Of a stretch of DNA of 64,000 nucleotides, positions 1 to 13,300 are shown in pieces. Position numbers and translations under genes: made by a program. Location: positions 7,084,046 through 7,148,045 of the forward strand of contig NC_135775.1 of assembly GCF_028453695.1 (NCBI RefSeq), in the 5' to 3' direction. Position 1 is the stretch's first letter. Every line of letters starts with the position of its first letter. The DNA is from Augochlora pura (lineage: Eukaryota; Arthropoda; Insecta; Hymenoptera; Halictidae). The notes under the pieces are model-generated. The model was not told where the DNA came from. It did no database searches and saw only the letters and a program-made list of their open reading frames with translations.

Positions 1-511
1 CTCGAGTGTCTCGCCGCGGCGAACGTGCCAGAGGGTCGTAGATAAACCGTCCCTTGCTTGCACAACGCTCTCTCAGCTACCGTGTGCCGCGCAAGGTTCT
101 TCAACCTTTTTCTTCTGTATACAGAGAGGAAAGCGATGTCCCTCCGTACCAACGGGGAAACTGCCATCGTGGGCGCCCGCACTCGAAACGGCCATTTGTC
201 CTGGCCGCGCGGGCCCCACCTATTCCGCCGACTACCTCTAGACACCGGGCTTGCCTTTCTGTCCGAGCTGTTTCTTAATTGTTTATTAAATGTCAACCGC
301 AGAGGCAGGCATTCCCGCGAGGCTCGACGGTGCTCCAATCCCGACGTCGAATCCGAAATCATCTGCATACATACTTCGATTTGTTTGCGCGCACGGCTTT
401 CGGTAGGGTTTCGTGTTAATATCGGATCATCCATAGGCAACTGTAACGAACTTATTGTCCAATGTACTGGGAACCGTTCTTAACTCGTTGTGGACAAAGA
501 ATCCTAAAATA

Positions 512-532
512 TTAGGTTGGTGCATATGAAAC
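512..532 (+). mobile_element. Mariner-like terminal inverted repeat fragment
   Basis: Begins TTAGGTTGGTGCA, matching the first 13 bases of the terminal repeat of mariner elements such as human Hsmar1, and is preceded by TA, the mariner target dinucleotide. No opposite end and no transposase remnant were seen within a few kb, so this is at most a degraded single end. Similarity over so few bases could be chance. Confidence 0.3.
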
Positions 533-1270
533 ATATTACATTGTCCTTCAAGTCATAAAAAGACATTTAAAAACGAATAAGAATATATTTTCCTGATATA
601 ACTAGATTACCAAAGATTTCACTGATAACAGAAATGAACAGCATATATCTGGATCGTTTATTTACACGAGTGAAACTTCTGCAGTAGGATGCACAGTTCT
701 GACGTCATCGGAACCCTTGTGAACCACTCAGATTCTATTCGGACAATACAAAGCAATCAAAAAATCCGCAGACTCGAAATAAACGTACGTAATGGCACCA
801 ATTGTTTCCAATTTAAGCCATTAGTACTCCGTGGTCCTCGATCCGCCATTTTCTTCTCTAAAAATCATCTCCGAATCTCATTCAAAAACCATGATCTCGA
901 AATCCAAGAATAAACTCGCAAAAATCACGACGGTTTTCCAAACGTCCCGAATTCCGTAGAAAATAGGAGGTTTCCGTGGAACCTGGACATCGTTGGACGT
1001 GCGAGAGTTGGATCGTAGCAAATGGCCAATGAATAAGTCACACGCGAACGTGACAGTGGTTCGGGGGATCGGTGGTTGGAAATTAATTACCGCGGAGGCG
1101 AGGACGACGCCGGTGGCGAGGCGTCGCGCGGTATTTTCGACACGAGGCAACGCCGATAATGAAGCGGTCGGACGTCGAGCCGGCCGCGATTCGGCGAGAG
1201 GAGTCTCGGGAATCGTTCGCACGAGAAAGGAGGCCGTCCAAGGAGCAACAGGAAGAGGAGGAGGAGAGAC

Positions 1271-1319
<49 letters not shown>

Positions 1320-1690
1320 TGGTTCTCCGGCTCGTAAATCACTGGACATCGATAAGAGTGGTCGCGGCGTCCGCGCGATGTCCCTCGTTAATAATTGATA
1401 CAATTAACGACCATTCATTAGAGTCGCCGCTCGTGCACTCTCGCGTACCCAGGAGGACCGGAGGAGGTTGCAGCCGGCGCTGCGAACTGCTCCACCGTCA
1501 CGCGATTCGGTTCGGCGACCGATTTTTGGCGGCTTCTAACCGGACCCTGATAACGTCGCATTTCGCTTCTGATACGAACCGTTCATGTCTGCGTTTCGCA
1601 CAGGTAGCACAATTACATGCATTTAGGAATTCTTCGCTGATGATAAATTCAAATCAAATATTTTCTATGTTGACTTGATCAATGCACTTC

Positions 1691-1729
1691 AACCCCTTGC
1701 ACCATAGCAACGACTCAGACTCGCGATGA
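1691..1729 (+). repeat. Short dispersed repeat, copy 1
   Basis: About 39 bases that match 54775-54813 at roughly 77% identity by eye. Shared blocks include CAACGA, TCAG and CTCG. Identity is unknown; it could be an old interspersed repeat. Confidence 0.45.
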
Positions 1730-4700
1730 TTATTTGATGCATAATCTAGTACATATAAACGTTATTCACTTTGTTGGTGGTATTCTTTGTGAGATTCTTT
1801 TATTAATTCTTATCTATTTCTTTATCTGTCATTTCCTGAATATGAACGTGATTAATTTCTTATAAATCATAGCAGAATTTGGATCTTCTGCTAACAGAGT
1901 CAGGAATGAAAATAATTGAAAATGTACAAGTAACAACAATCGGGGATATTATTAATTCTTTGAACTATTGGCATACAGAATTTCAATTTGACATGATTTA
2001 TTTCATGTTAAGCGCGTGACGTGGAGATTATTGCTTTATAGTGATGTTTTAAATATAACAGAAATTAGTAGTATAAAAGTTCTGTCGGCACGTATGCAGT
2101 TTATTTCGAATGGCGCTACACAGTCGTCACTCGAGAGTGAAGGGTTAAGGGCGAATAAGTACTGCATAATCGACGCAGTTACGCGAGAACGAGGGTTAAA
2201 CCGCAGACTCGTTTAAAAAAAGCATGTAAAGTCGAGTCGAGCGGTTTGTCAGAACTCAGTTGATGATCGTTTGGTGGTACTATTGGGGAACGTTCGTGCG
2301 AAGAAGGAGAATGCATCGTTTTTAGTCTTGGACGTGACCGCTCGAAAAAGCATCTGGCGGGCAGCGTGCTTATTCGATGCCAAGTAATTTGTACGAATTA
2401 AAGAGAACGAGACGGATCGCGAGCCATCAGAACTAGACACTCGGCTCGAAGTAATTAGGGGGTTTCGGCCGCTGTCCGACACTCGGCGGTTTACGTGGCG
2501 GCGGTGGTGGTGGTGGTGGTGGTGTAAGTCTCGGGCGTGTTCTCTTCAATCAGAATTCCCAATTAACGGGAATATATCATTCCACGTAAACACGCCGCGG
2601 CCGGCCGTTTTAATTGGTATTCGCAGGCAGTAAATTAGATTAATACCTAATCAGCCTTCAAAACGGCCGCATTTAACCCGCGCAACGAAACCGTCCCGCC
2701 GAAAATCTTGCAGCGTCTCGCAACCTCGCCGGCAGTATCGCGCTACAAATTACCCGCGCGACGCGTCAATCTAATTAAAACACGTCCCGCGAGACGGCCG
2801 TAAATTACATATCGCGACAACGCTCGTTAATCTGCGACAACGAGGTTCGTCATCTTCGAGCGTGCCCGACAAAGCGCGCGCCAGAGAGACCAGCCGCGTT
2901 TCGTTTCGTTCCCGCGTGAACCGGCGAGACAGAAGAGGGTGGAAGAGACCGGACAGTGAATCGGGGCTTCGTTAGGAAGAAACCGCAACAATGTATTGTA
3001 TACAATGATTCGCACCTCGAACAATAAAAGTAGCGCGGTGATTTCGGTCGGATGAAAAATGTTATTCGTTCATTACATTTTATTCTTATATTTATGAGAA
3101 AACCGTTTAGTACAGAAGAAGATAATACGCGAGAGAAAACAAAATAAAAATTATAGAAAAGAAATTGTTATTGCTATAGATTGATAAAAGTAATTGTTCA
3201 ATATGCTGCAAGCAGGGACTGTTCAATCTGATTTTTTAAGCTACGAATTTGAATCATTTTATTAATACAATATTGAGATCCATATGTTGTGTGATGGTTT
3301 ACGCTACGGAATAAAATAATATTCGATCACTTGTACGTTTCGTTTGAATGATTATTGGAGACGAAATATTGTTTTATCCTCTGATTACATCCAGTGCTAC
3401 CCTTTTTTAATATGCAGCGCTCGAAGATTTGTATTTTTAAGCGAGCCTTCACGGTTACGCGAGTCAAAAGGCAAAATAACATCTTGGCAATGGTCGCATA
3501 AACACTTGTCTAATTTCGTACTAATAACATCGCACGAAATTGTTACGTATCGCTGCCAAAGAGAGTACATCTCGAATTCTCCTTAATCGCCAGTGATTCG
3601 ATGCTCCCCAATCTCCTTTAGCTTGCTGCACACTGAAAAGTGTCCGCTATCTTGTTCGTGTACAAAGTGCTCAACGCAATTGAGGAATCCGACACATTAC
3701 TCATTTCTGAGAAAACTGTGCACCGTCGTTGGCCGTACGATAGCTCGAATGACTAATAACGCGTCGATAACGGACGAGTTCGCTCCTCGAGGCGCATCAC
3801 GCTCCCGAGTGTTCTCTCTCTCCCCTATCCCTACTTGGCACTTTCTTTCGTGCCTAATAGGCTGATCCCGGCGAGAACCGGGATAAATAAAGAATCGCGT
3901 GAATTGTAGTCGATGGAGAAGAAATCGACGGCTCGTGCCTCGATATTCAACGGAATTTCCAGCCGAGCGAGGATCTACGACGTCGTAAATCTCCCGGCGA
4001 CGCGGCGCGAAACCGATGCGATACTAAATAGAAATATGGATAACTGGCGCACAATGCGAAAGAAGCGAAATAAATTACAGCAACCGCCTCCTGTCGCGGC
4101 GAGCACCGACCGGCGAAAGGAGCGCCGATGATTTAATAATTGTTGCCGATAAACGAGCCATCGAGCGCCGCTAATTGAATCGCGCGCGCGCGCGCGCGAG
4201 CGCAGAAGCCGCCCCGCGATCGGCTCTCTCCCGAGCGGTCGCCGAAGAAACGCGTCGCGTTCCGCATGAAAATTGAGACAATGGACGGAACGGCGTTTTA
4301 TCGGGACATCGAAAACCGCGGATAAAAGGACCGAGAGTTTATTAACCTTGCATTGTTGTTCGCGGATCTTTTTTTATCGTCGACCATATTTCATGCCCGA
4401 AGATTGGTCGGTAGCGTGTCTTCTTATGAAACGACCGGCTGGGTGGAGGCCAACTTTCTGTCTGGGAGGAACTTAGCGATGGTCATAAGCGATTCATCGC
4501 CTGATTGCGACGTTTTCCCGCTGAAACACTACACGCTCTCCTCTTTACCGAACGGCTATTATTGTTTATTCTCCTCGTCGGCGGTCGCCTGCATCGACGA
4601 ATCGAAAAACGAATGCGCAATCGTGCCGCGTTACCGCGGAGACTTGATACGGCGAGTACAAAGAACATAATATAATATTAGGTAATACCAGTAGTTTCTG

Positions 4701-7700
4701 TATCATATAGCGATACTTGCGGGTTTAGGAACATCTTCTTCCTAGGATTTACTTTCAAACATTTTCAATTTTCATTTCATGACAGCAGACCACAGCAGTA
4801 CTTTCATATTATACTGTCATTATAATTTTCGTACAGTAAAAGTCGTCGCGAGGCTAATTACTATTAAATGCTTATTATCTCTCGTCCATCTGATCGTACA
4901 TTGTCGACAGTGACAAGCGTTTCACGGTTCCATACGCACGCAGTAATCTCTAATCAGAGACCACCTCCGCCCGTGAATAAAAATGTTCGTCTCGCCGCGA
5001 GAAGTTCTCGAGCGTGGACTCGCTTGGCAACCCGTTGATGCCGTGCTAGCTCGCCCATCAAGATTCCCAGGGGCTGCCAATCTCAGCGAACATTCCCAGT
5101 CCGCGCCTGCTGGAAGGCGCGGCCCGGTCGCGGATTCGCGGAGCGTTAAAGAATCCTCGGCGATCCGCTCGGTCTCGATCGGCCGGCGTTCGAACTTCCC
5201 CGAAGGGGTTACCAAGCGGGGAACTGGCGGCGGGTGTTGGCCGAGCAAATGAAGAGCCAGCGAGACAGAAGCGAGACAGGAAGGCGGGCAAAAAGCGGGC
5301 GAAATCAGTGCCCGTGAATCGCCGGGCCCCCGACACGCCGCTCATTTACGCGCGTACGCGCGCGTCTCTCGTATCTCCGGCACGCATCGAATACGCGGCC
5401 ACGGCGTGGATCGGGTTCACGGTGCGCTGGCGCTCGCGCTCGCGCGGAGCGGAAAAGGGACGGCGCGATCGGGACGGAGCGGCTCGGAGCGGTTTTTCGA
5501 GCGCGTTGCGGTTGTGGGGAGAGCTCCGTCGTCGGGCGTCGCTTCCGACTGCGTCGTCCCTGCCCGTTCGCTTATAAATAACACCATCTCCCCGTTTCTT
5601 CGCGCGTTTCGCAGTTTTTCTCTTCCTCGGCGCGGCGAGGGCGAACCGGCTGCCTCGCTCGCAAGCCTAATTAATATCACGTGATGAGCGATCGCGGCAA
5701 AACCTCCGGCTGGCCGAGAGATCGAGCGCGAACGCGCGCGATAAAGAGGGCCAGCGCGACTGGAACGCGCTGCAACGAGCAGATACGCGGCCGCGATCCG
5801 AGACAGAGACGCGGGAGCATAGAGGAGATATTGTTCCGCTGTTTCGGCCGGAATGTTCACCAGGAAACTACTGTCTTCGCCCATAGCTCGACGGCCATCT
5901 TTGTTTTGCCGGAGAACTCGTCCGCGTTTCATTCTCCGCTCTGTCCCTTGCCCGAGGCTGCTATCCGCTTCCGATAGATCCAACTATAATGTCGTTCAAA
6001 ATTTTTGTCTCCTGACAATTCACAGAATTTTTGTATCATAACCTCTCCAGATTACATCCACTTCGCTCGGTATTTCTCGCTTAGATGTAACATTGCACTG
6101 AAATAGTTGAACGGTCCATGATCACGAGGCGAGTGTTGAATTCGCGACGATGCCATTGAAACATTTCGTTAGAACAGGCTAATGGAATACCATGGGCGGT
6201 TTGTAGGTTACTAAAGTCGAGGAGCTTCGAAATGGAGGACAGTGGGAACGTGTCGCGGTTGCATCCGCGATTGCATTCGATTAGCGATCCGCGGCAATAA
6301 AACTGCGAAGGGAACGCGAGGATCGAGTAGGCCGTAGTAGATAACGGGTCGGGTCGAGACAGAGAGAAAGAGAGGAGGCGGCGGCGGCGGCGGCGGGAAA
6401 GAGAGAAACGGAGCAGCAGGTCGGACGGAGCAACAAAACCGTCGGGATATAGAGGACACATTGTACGCGGAGGCCGGCGAACGAGAGCAGAGAAACACGT
6501 CGTGGCGAATCGACTCTCGCACCATCTCGTCAACGAGCACTCGGGGGCTGCGTGTTGTGTGTTCGTTACTGGCCCGATAGCATCTTCTCTTTTTCTCTTT
6601 CTTCTCGCTTCGCAGCGGCGTGCCCGGGCTGTTTTTTTTACCTTGTTCCTTCGACATCGCCGCCCTTCTTTCCCCCGACGAGGACGTCGCCGCCGCGCCG
6701 GGCTCGTGAAGTGTCGAAGACCCGACGGCTTCCTCCGCGTCCCAGAAACCCGTGGAAACGAAAGAATCGCGTTGCCTCGGATGAAACGAGTCGCTGTCGT
6801 TGCAGCAGTAGATTCATACGGTAGTCCGTTCACTTGGACGACAATTTACTCGACCGACGCCGAGCTCCTGCTGCGAACGCAGCGATCCACTTAGTCGAAC
6901 TTTAATTACTTGATCGAAAAATTCTCGACGCCGGGGAGAATTAAGCGCACTTCCATTACATTAACGACTCGGTTACTGCTCGGTCCTAATGAACCGTGAG
7001 TTCTACTGCAGAACTATTCGAAGAGGTCGCGGAGCTACGGTCGTGACTATTGTAAAGATGACAAGGTCGCTAATAGACACTTCTTCGTGGTTTGGCTCTG
7101 TTCTCAGGTACATTTCGACCCTGAGTGTACATATTGTTGTCTGGATTTCTGGGAATTAACTTTGCTTTTTCACATGTTTGCTGAAAATTTGAAAAAGATC
7201 TAAAAAGGCTAGCTTACAAAATATGTTCAGGTGTAATTTAGATATAGGATAATGATAGTATAGAACAATTAATTATAAATAAAAGAAATTCATAAACATT
7301 CTCAAAACAGTAATAGCTCCTTTAGCCAGTTAAAAGATACTCGCGTAATTTTCGTTTATTCGACAATCTCAGGGATAACCCAGGTACCCGAAAACTCCAT
7401 AAATGAATCATCCGCAAATTTCCACTTTTATGGATTCACTGTAAAAATCTGAACATGAGAAAAATTTATTTTCCTGTCAAAATAATTTTGTATGCTTCAA
7501 TCATATTTCACAGCCCTGCTAGACACTAGAAGACCAACAGGGTTGAAACAGGAGTATCACGGGTGTCGGACGCGGTTCGCCACGCGGACCCCAGAACCGC
7601 CGAAGACAATCGCGCAACAGAGCAATCGCTTTCGGTTGTCGGCGCGGCGTATAGATCACGCATTCAATTCCATCGATCCCGTTCGCAGATCACCAGCGAC

Positions 7701-9260
7701 GAACAGTTTAACAGGCAGTTCAAGCCCGGGCCAAATTGGCTCCCGATTTTATAACCCCACCGCGGCAGTTGAACCCGGTATTTACGGGACGCGTAACCGG
7801 GTAGCGCGGCCGGGGCACTTTTCACTTCGTTATCCGGCCCCCTGCACCCAGCCCGCGCGATCTCTTTATTGTCCATCGGGATTGCTTTTATCTCGCGCTT
7901 CGGACGATACGTGTCGACTTCCAGCTGCTTCTAATTATATCGTTCCCCTTTGTTCGTTCAGATAGCCGCGTTGAGAATCGTTTGATGTCGACTTACGTTG
8001 ACATCCGCTTTGTGGACGGCCGGTTATTCTGATAATAGGTTCTTACAGCTCACGCGGGCCGGATCTTCGCGGCGAAGGCTCCGAGTTCCTGGCTCCGCTC
8101 GCCAGAAATCTATTCTGAACCGCCGTTCATGGTACAAACCGATCGCGTTTCTGAAGCGGGGCACACGTAAGGCTTGAATCAACGCATTTCTGACAAGTCG
8201 GTGGCGCGTTTATAAGATTACGTTCGTTTTGGATGTTTGATGTAACCTGTAGCGTACTGTACACAGTGCACAGTGTAACACAGGGGCTCGATGTTTCAAC
8301 GTTGCCGTACGGAGTTCCAAAGGTAACTGTACATGCTCTTCGCGTTGTACACGTGTCTCGAGTTCGTGCCGTTTACTGTTCTCACTTTCTTTAAATATCT
8401 GCGGACAGACGATTACGCGGTGTTCAAAGTTACAGACATAATAAGTTTCACGTTTCGTCCGCACTCGATTAGGAATCATGTTCGCGTCTAATTCATTTGT
8501 GGGTCCGAAACGCGGTTGAGCTGACAATTATTTCTGACAAATGTTGCTGCATTATCTTCGCGCATCCACTGTGTAAAAAATGAAACGCTTATGGTATATT
8601 AACGTTCCCTGCCGAGTGCCCACTTCGGAGTGAACACGATCGTTTCGCTTCTTTACCTTCGGTGATCTATCCCCGGACTGCGAATCTTTATACGAAACAT
8701 CATTTTCCAGAACACAGGAGTCAAGCACCGTTTCTTTTCTCCGGTTATTAGTTTTAATATATTCAAATGAATGAATCAACGTTCTTAGTCTCTTTTAATC
8801 TTTACGCTGTTTTAAATCGTACCTGCTCACTTTTAGCATAAATGCATAATAGCCAGTTTGCTTATCATTTTGCGTGTAGAAAACGCGCCGCGAAAAGCGC
8901 AGCCATGTTCGCGACACGCATCTATGGGACGACCTGATAGTTGCTCGAGATTTTAAATATTTGACCATTGTGAAGTACGCTTTGAATCATGCTTCGTGTC
9001 GTCGAAGTAGCAGAAAATTCCTCGAGTTCGAACGCCGGCGTAGCCTCCGCCCCAGAGGTTCTAAGATGGCGGGACTGGGCTCGTTCCATTAGACGCTGAT
9101 TGCGAATTGTTCCTATCGCTTCGTGCCGTATCGAAACGCGCTCGATTCGTTGTCAGTCGGTTGGCAGCGACCTCCAGCCAGTTCCATGCGTGTTCACCTG
9201 GACGACGAAGGTGGAGGTGGGGTGTAGAAGGAAGGAGAGAGACCTCGTGTGTGTGTGTGT

Positions 9261-9291
<31 letters not shown>

Positions 9292-10294
9292 GGAGCGAGG
9301 GCGGAGGCAGAGCGCGCGGAGCCGTGCTTTCGAGGAGTCGCTATCTGAGGGAGCACTCATCGCGGTCGCTTCGTTATCGTCCGCGCGGAATCATAATGGA
9401 CCATAATTGCATAAATATAATGTTAATTAACAATTAAGATTGCCGCTTTGCCTAATTGAATTGCCGCTTCTGCTACCACCGGGGGCCGTAGCCGGGGCCG
9501 ACCGGGGGCCCGGGTTTCCTCCGAGTCTGTGCCGTGAGGGTGGAGTGGGGAGGGGGCCGGCAAGAGATTGCGGGGGCTCTCTCCGTGGTGGGTTTAAGCG
9601 TTACGGCGTATCGGAAAATTATGCCGATGGCCCCGGCTCGAGTATGCACGTCCGATACCTGGCCTCGTCGACAGCGAACGTGACTCTCGTTTAGAAAAAC
9701 GTCGTGTAGTATAGCATTCGGAGAAATAAAGGAGGGTGGCGCGCGTCCCCCGCCGCCGCTCCCTCAAAGCGGGATTCCGCGGCGATAGCGAGAGAGAGTT
9801 CGTGAAAATAATGCCCCGAGAAAATTACGAGTCGGACCCGTCCGCTAATTATGCCCGAGGGAAGGAGGGAACGCGCGGTTTTCTGGCGTTTCTGCCGCCT
9901 GTTCCGCGATCGACGACGACGGGGGGGCACCTTCCTCGAACCGGCCAGCCTCGAGCAGTCTCGGCCCGAGGTCGTTGAACCGGTCCATCGATGCCGCATC
10001 GATCGTGTTCCGGCCGGAACACGGAATCCAGGGACGCAATTAGCGGCGTGCAGATGCAATAATAATTAATTCCCGTTAATCCCCGCGGAGTGCACCGAGC
10101 CACGGCACTCGGCGCGATACAAATGACAAGACCGATACACACGCTCGACGCCGATTCTTCCGCCGTGGTCCTCCTCCTCCTCCTCCTCCTCGCCCCGTCC
10201 TTCGACTCCTCTTTGACTCTTCTCAGCCGACCCGCGCGTCCCCTTTTGTATCCGACCAACAGATTTCACTCGATTCCTTTTTTTTTCGTTTCAG

Positions 10295-10345
10295 ATGGTC
10301 CAGGCGATCCAGGTCCTCCGGTTTCACCTCCTCGAGCTCGAAAAG
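10295..10345 (+). CDS. hth: homothorax exon, 51 bases, HM (Meis) domain segment
   Basis: This internal exon encodes 17 residues, MVQAIQVLRFHLLELEK, a signature of the Hth/Meis/Prep N-terminal domain (Meis_PKNOX_N family). In the family this helical region binds the PBC protein Extradenticle (Pbx in vertebrates), masks its nuclear export and brings it into the nucleus. The exon is bounded by a strong acceptor (long T tract then TTTCAG, 10281-10294) and a consensus donor GTGAGT (10346-10351). Its length is a multiple of three and both introns are phase 0, so it joins in frame to VHELCDNF of the next exon. Vertebrate Meis genes have an exon of the same length and position. The first codon is ATG by chance and is not the start of translation. 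It is too short to stand out as an open frame and was recognised by peptide match and splice sites. Confidence 0.96.
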
Positions 10346-13300
10346 GTGAGTACGCACTCGACGATTGCCAGACACGGGCCCATTCTCGCCGCGCGACGTC
10401 GCGCGGACAGGCTCGATGGCGCAGCGTGACCATGAATTTTTCCGTTATTATTGAACGGTTGTTTTATTCTGGGATCGCCGGTTATGTTCCCGTGGCTTGT
10501 AAATTAAGTATCGCCGAAACGTATTTGGATGTAAACGGAAGCCGCGCTTGATTTATCCATGATACATGCCGAAGATCGATAGCCGTGGCAATAATTTGTC
10601 CCGATGTAAGGATCGGTGGACGTGGCTCTAGCTAAATGCTCGGGGACAATCAATGCGACCGGCACAAGACCGCGACGTTCCTTGTTCATGGTCGAAGGTT
10701 TTTATTACCATAGATCCATGGAAATTTAATGAAATCCGTCTTTGCGGTTGCATTGGAGACACCTCAAGGTTCGCGCGCTACCTAGACCAAAATAATCAAT
10801 GCTACGTAGACATAATCAATTGGCCGTTCACCAGGCGTCGACCGTCCACCTGACGAAACTGTAGAAACGGCGTCGTCGACGATAGCCTCGATCGACCGCG
10901 ACTACTCGGTTCGTTGTCCCAGTTTTTGAAATTACTCGGAGGTGTCATGAGCTACGAAAAATTGATGACGTCGATGATCGACGATCGTCAGCCCCCGACG
11001 TACGCGGCACAGCGACCCTGGTGCCAAACGAACAGTCAACAGCTCCGCGTACTCCCGCGTATTCTCGCGTTCGCTCCAATTGTTCGGGATTACCGGCGTC
11101 GCGGTAGATAAGCCGTCCGTAACGCTTGAAAAACAAGTGTTACGAGCGGGGCCGCAATTTCCCGTAATTGTAGTGAAAGCTCGGCACCACCCGTCGTCGT
11201 TGTCGTCGTCTATGGTATACCTCGCCGGCCGGCTCGAGTCGCCTTCTAGCGTAAGTGGTGTCATTTAGCTGTCCAATGGCCGGCCAGCCGGACGGACACG
11301 TTGCTCCGCAGTTGTTTGCATCGGGTCGGCCATCTTCCTCACCTGGGCTGCGCGGTTTTTGCCTGCTTTTTTCCTCCGCCTCGTGGGAAATTGACTCGGC
11401 CGTTTCGCTCGCAATTTTTATCAATGAGCAGGCTACCATCCTCCATGTAGGAAACTCTATCAGCATTTCGGTGACCGATGGATACTTAGGTATCTACATT
11501 TTCTATTCACGCTTTTCAAGCGGACGCAGTTCATTTCATTTTGCTACTACAAGGCTCATCTTTTTGTACGATTTGCCGCAGTACTTCGTCACGGTTATTG
11601 ACAATTATAAATTATAATTATGAATTCTAAATGCCCATGAAATTTTTTAACGTTCTCGAGCTGCCAATTTCATTTTCATAATAAATGCAAAAAATTCTGA
11701 ATTTCTTAATTAATTGAAACGGCAACGGGTCCTTTGAATCGAAGGGAAAGAAAATGCTGCTTTGGCGACGAGTTCAGGGTGCGAGGGGTCGGACTTAGTT
11801 GTGAAAGGAATATCGCCCGGCGCATAGGACTTTGCAGATCTCTTATCGCTTCCGTGGTTTAATCGACGACACGGTGAATGGGGATTAATTGAAGCGAGCC
11901 GTTCGGTTAATATTCCGCGCGGGTATTTCGGGAGCACGACGGATAAATATTGCATTAGAAGGCGGCGGTTTCGGCTCGTTTTTCTCTCGGCTAACGATTG
12001 ATAACTGTTCGACGAGTAAAGTGGAGGGCATCGGAAAGTTTTCGAAGGGGGTTCTCTTTGCGCGGCCGCTGAATATACCGGGGCGGGCCCCGGCCGGCCA
12101 GGCGGTTTTTGCGGCGATATTTTATCATACGAAATAGCGGACATCCATCGCATTTCCATCGAAATGGCAGCTGACGTGGCGGCAGCCATTGGCTCCGACG
12201 GGCAAGAGGCCGCTCGCCCCTCGGTGCTCTCCCTCTTCGACAGGCCCGCCTGGATCGCATCCTCGATCCTGCAATTTCATAGCAATTTTCCTCATTTGCC
12301 CCGATTACATTATTATAAAGGCCTACCGGCGAATTTCGGGGGCCATTCTCCGCCCATCGATCCACTCTTCGTCGATTCTCCTCGGTGTCCTCTTCGCCTG
12401 CACTTTGCCAACAAGAACACGAATTAGTGCGCTGCATAAACTGCTCGCGTTTACGATTTTAATCCTTCCGTATAAAAAATAACAAAGCTGTAATTCTTTC
12501 GGTCTAAATGTTATAATAACAATTAGAATACACGTCTCATTGTTATTTTTATAAATTAATATAGAACAGCTATCAGTGCTAAGGCTAATATAATACTAAG
12601 GATATGGAATCAATTGTCTATTTTTCTACGAATTTGTCTTTTTCTCCATTCTTACATCGTCTTTTTTCGAACATGTCTACCGTGTAAAAAAAAATTGGGT
12701 ATCTTTCTATGAATTTGGTAAAACTAGGGTAGCATTATTATAGCCGGTACCGTACAAATACAGTAACAATAGTAGCTCTCAACCACGTTACAAAAGTTTC
12801 ATAGCGCAACCAAAAGCAAATCTTTAACATCACAAGAATGGGGATGAAGTTGGTTCACCTGATTTTCCTACACCTTCCTGCATCATCCGAAACGAATTCA
12901 TCGTTTCAAATTTACTTTCAAGTTGCTTAATAACATTCTAGAATCGCGCATAACTTGTTCGAGCAGACGATCGCAATTGCACGGACGATAAAAATGAACG
13001 AGCGCTTTTCGGTGCCGTCAGAATCCAGCTTCCTCGGCGAAATTGTGTCTCCCGAGGGGACAACAGGGCCGTATCCGATCGTGTCCCAGGACCGCGGGTC
13101 GCGCGCTCGTAGATTTCGAATTCGATGGGCGATTTATTTCGGCGATATCGGCGCTGACCGGCGAAAAGCCGCGACAAAACCTGGCCGCAATTTGGCACGG
13201 TGCGAGTCGCACTGGCATCGACGGTAATGAAGATTGAAACGTTCCCGGGTCCCCGGGGCCCCCGGAGACGAGACGAGACGAGCCGAGCCGAGAGACGAGA

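Larger units (their letters stand above)
1..10294 (+). other. hth: hth intron (3' part), upstream of the 51-base exon
   Basis: No exon was recognised here. The preceding Hth coding segments (start of the protein, first half of the HM domain, and the short segment just before MVQAIQ) were looked for by eye and not seen, so they probably lie upstream of the window. AT-rich islands (about 0.5-0.95, 1.6-2.1, 3.05-3.4, 4.7-4.9, 7.1-7.5 kb) alternate with GC-rich, CpG-rich sequence. Simple repeats include (GA)n at 1277-1314, (GGT)n at 2497-2524, (CG)n at 4181-4199, (CGG)n near 6376-6397, (GT)n/(GA)n at 9247-9291 and (CTC)n near 10167-10190. Open frames of 60-250 codons occur on both strands but show no recognisable domain and follow GC content or repeats. 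Intron status is inferred from the downstream exon. Confidence 0.8.

Noticed and set aside
5573..5620. TATAAATA followed by a GCAGTT initiator-like motif
   Set aside because: Spacing of about 40 bases is too long for a standard TATA-initiator pair and no first exon was recognised downstream.
6081..6833. 250-codon open frame on the minus strand
   Set aside because: GC-rich intronic sequence; the product is Arg/Ser-rich without recognisable domain or splice context.
1..10294. Search for the upstream hth exons (FEKCELAT and KPYYTADPEVDSL segments)
   Set aside because: No match was found by eye; they are presumed to be upstream of the window.
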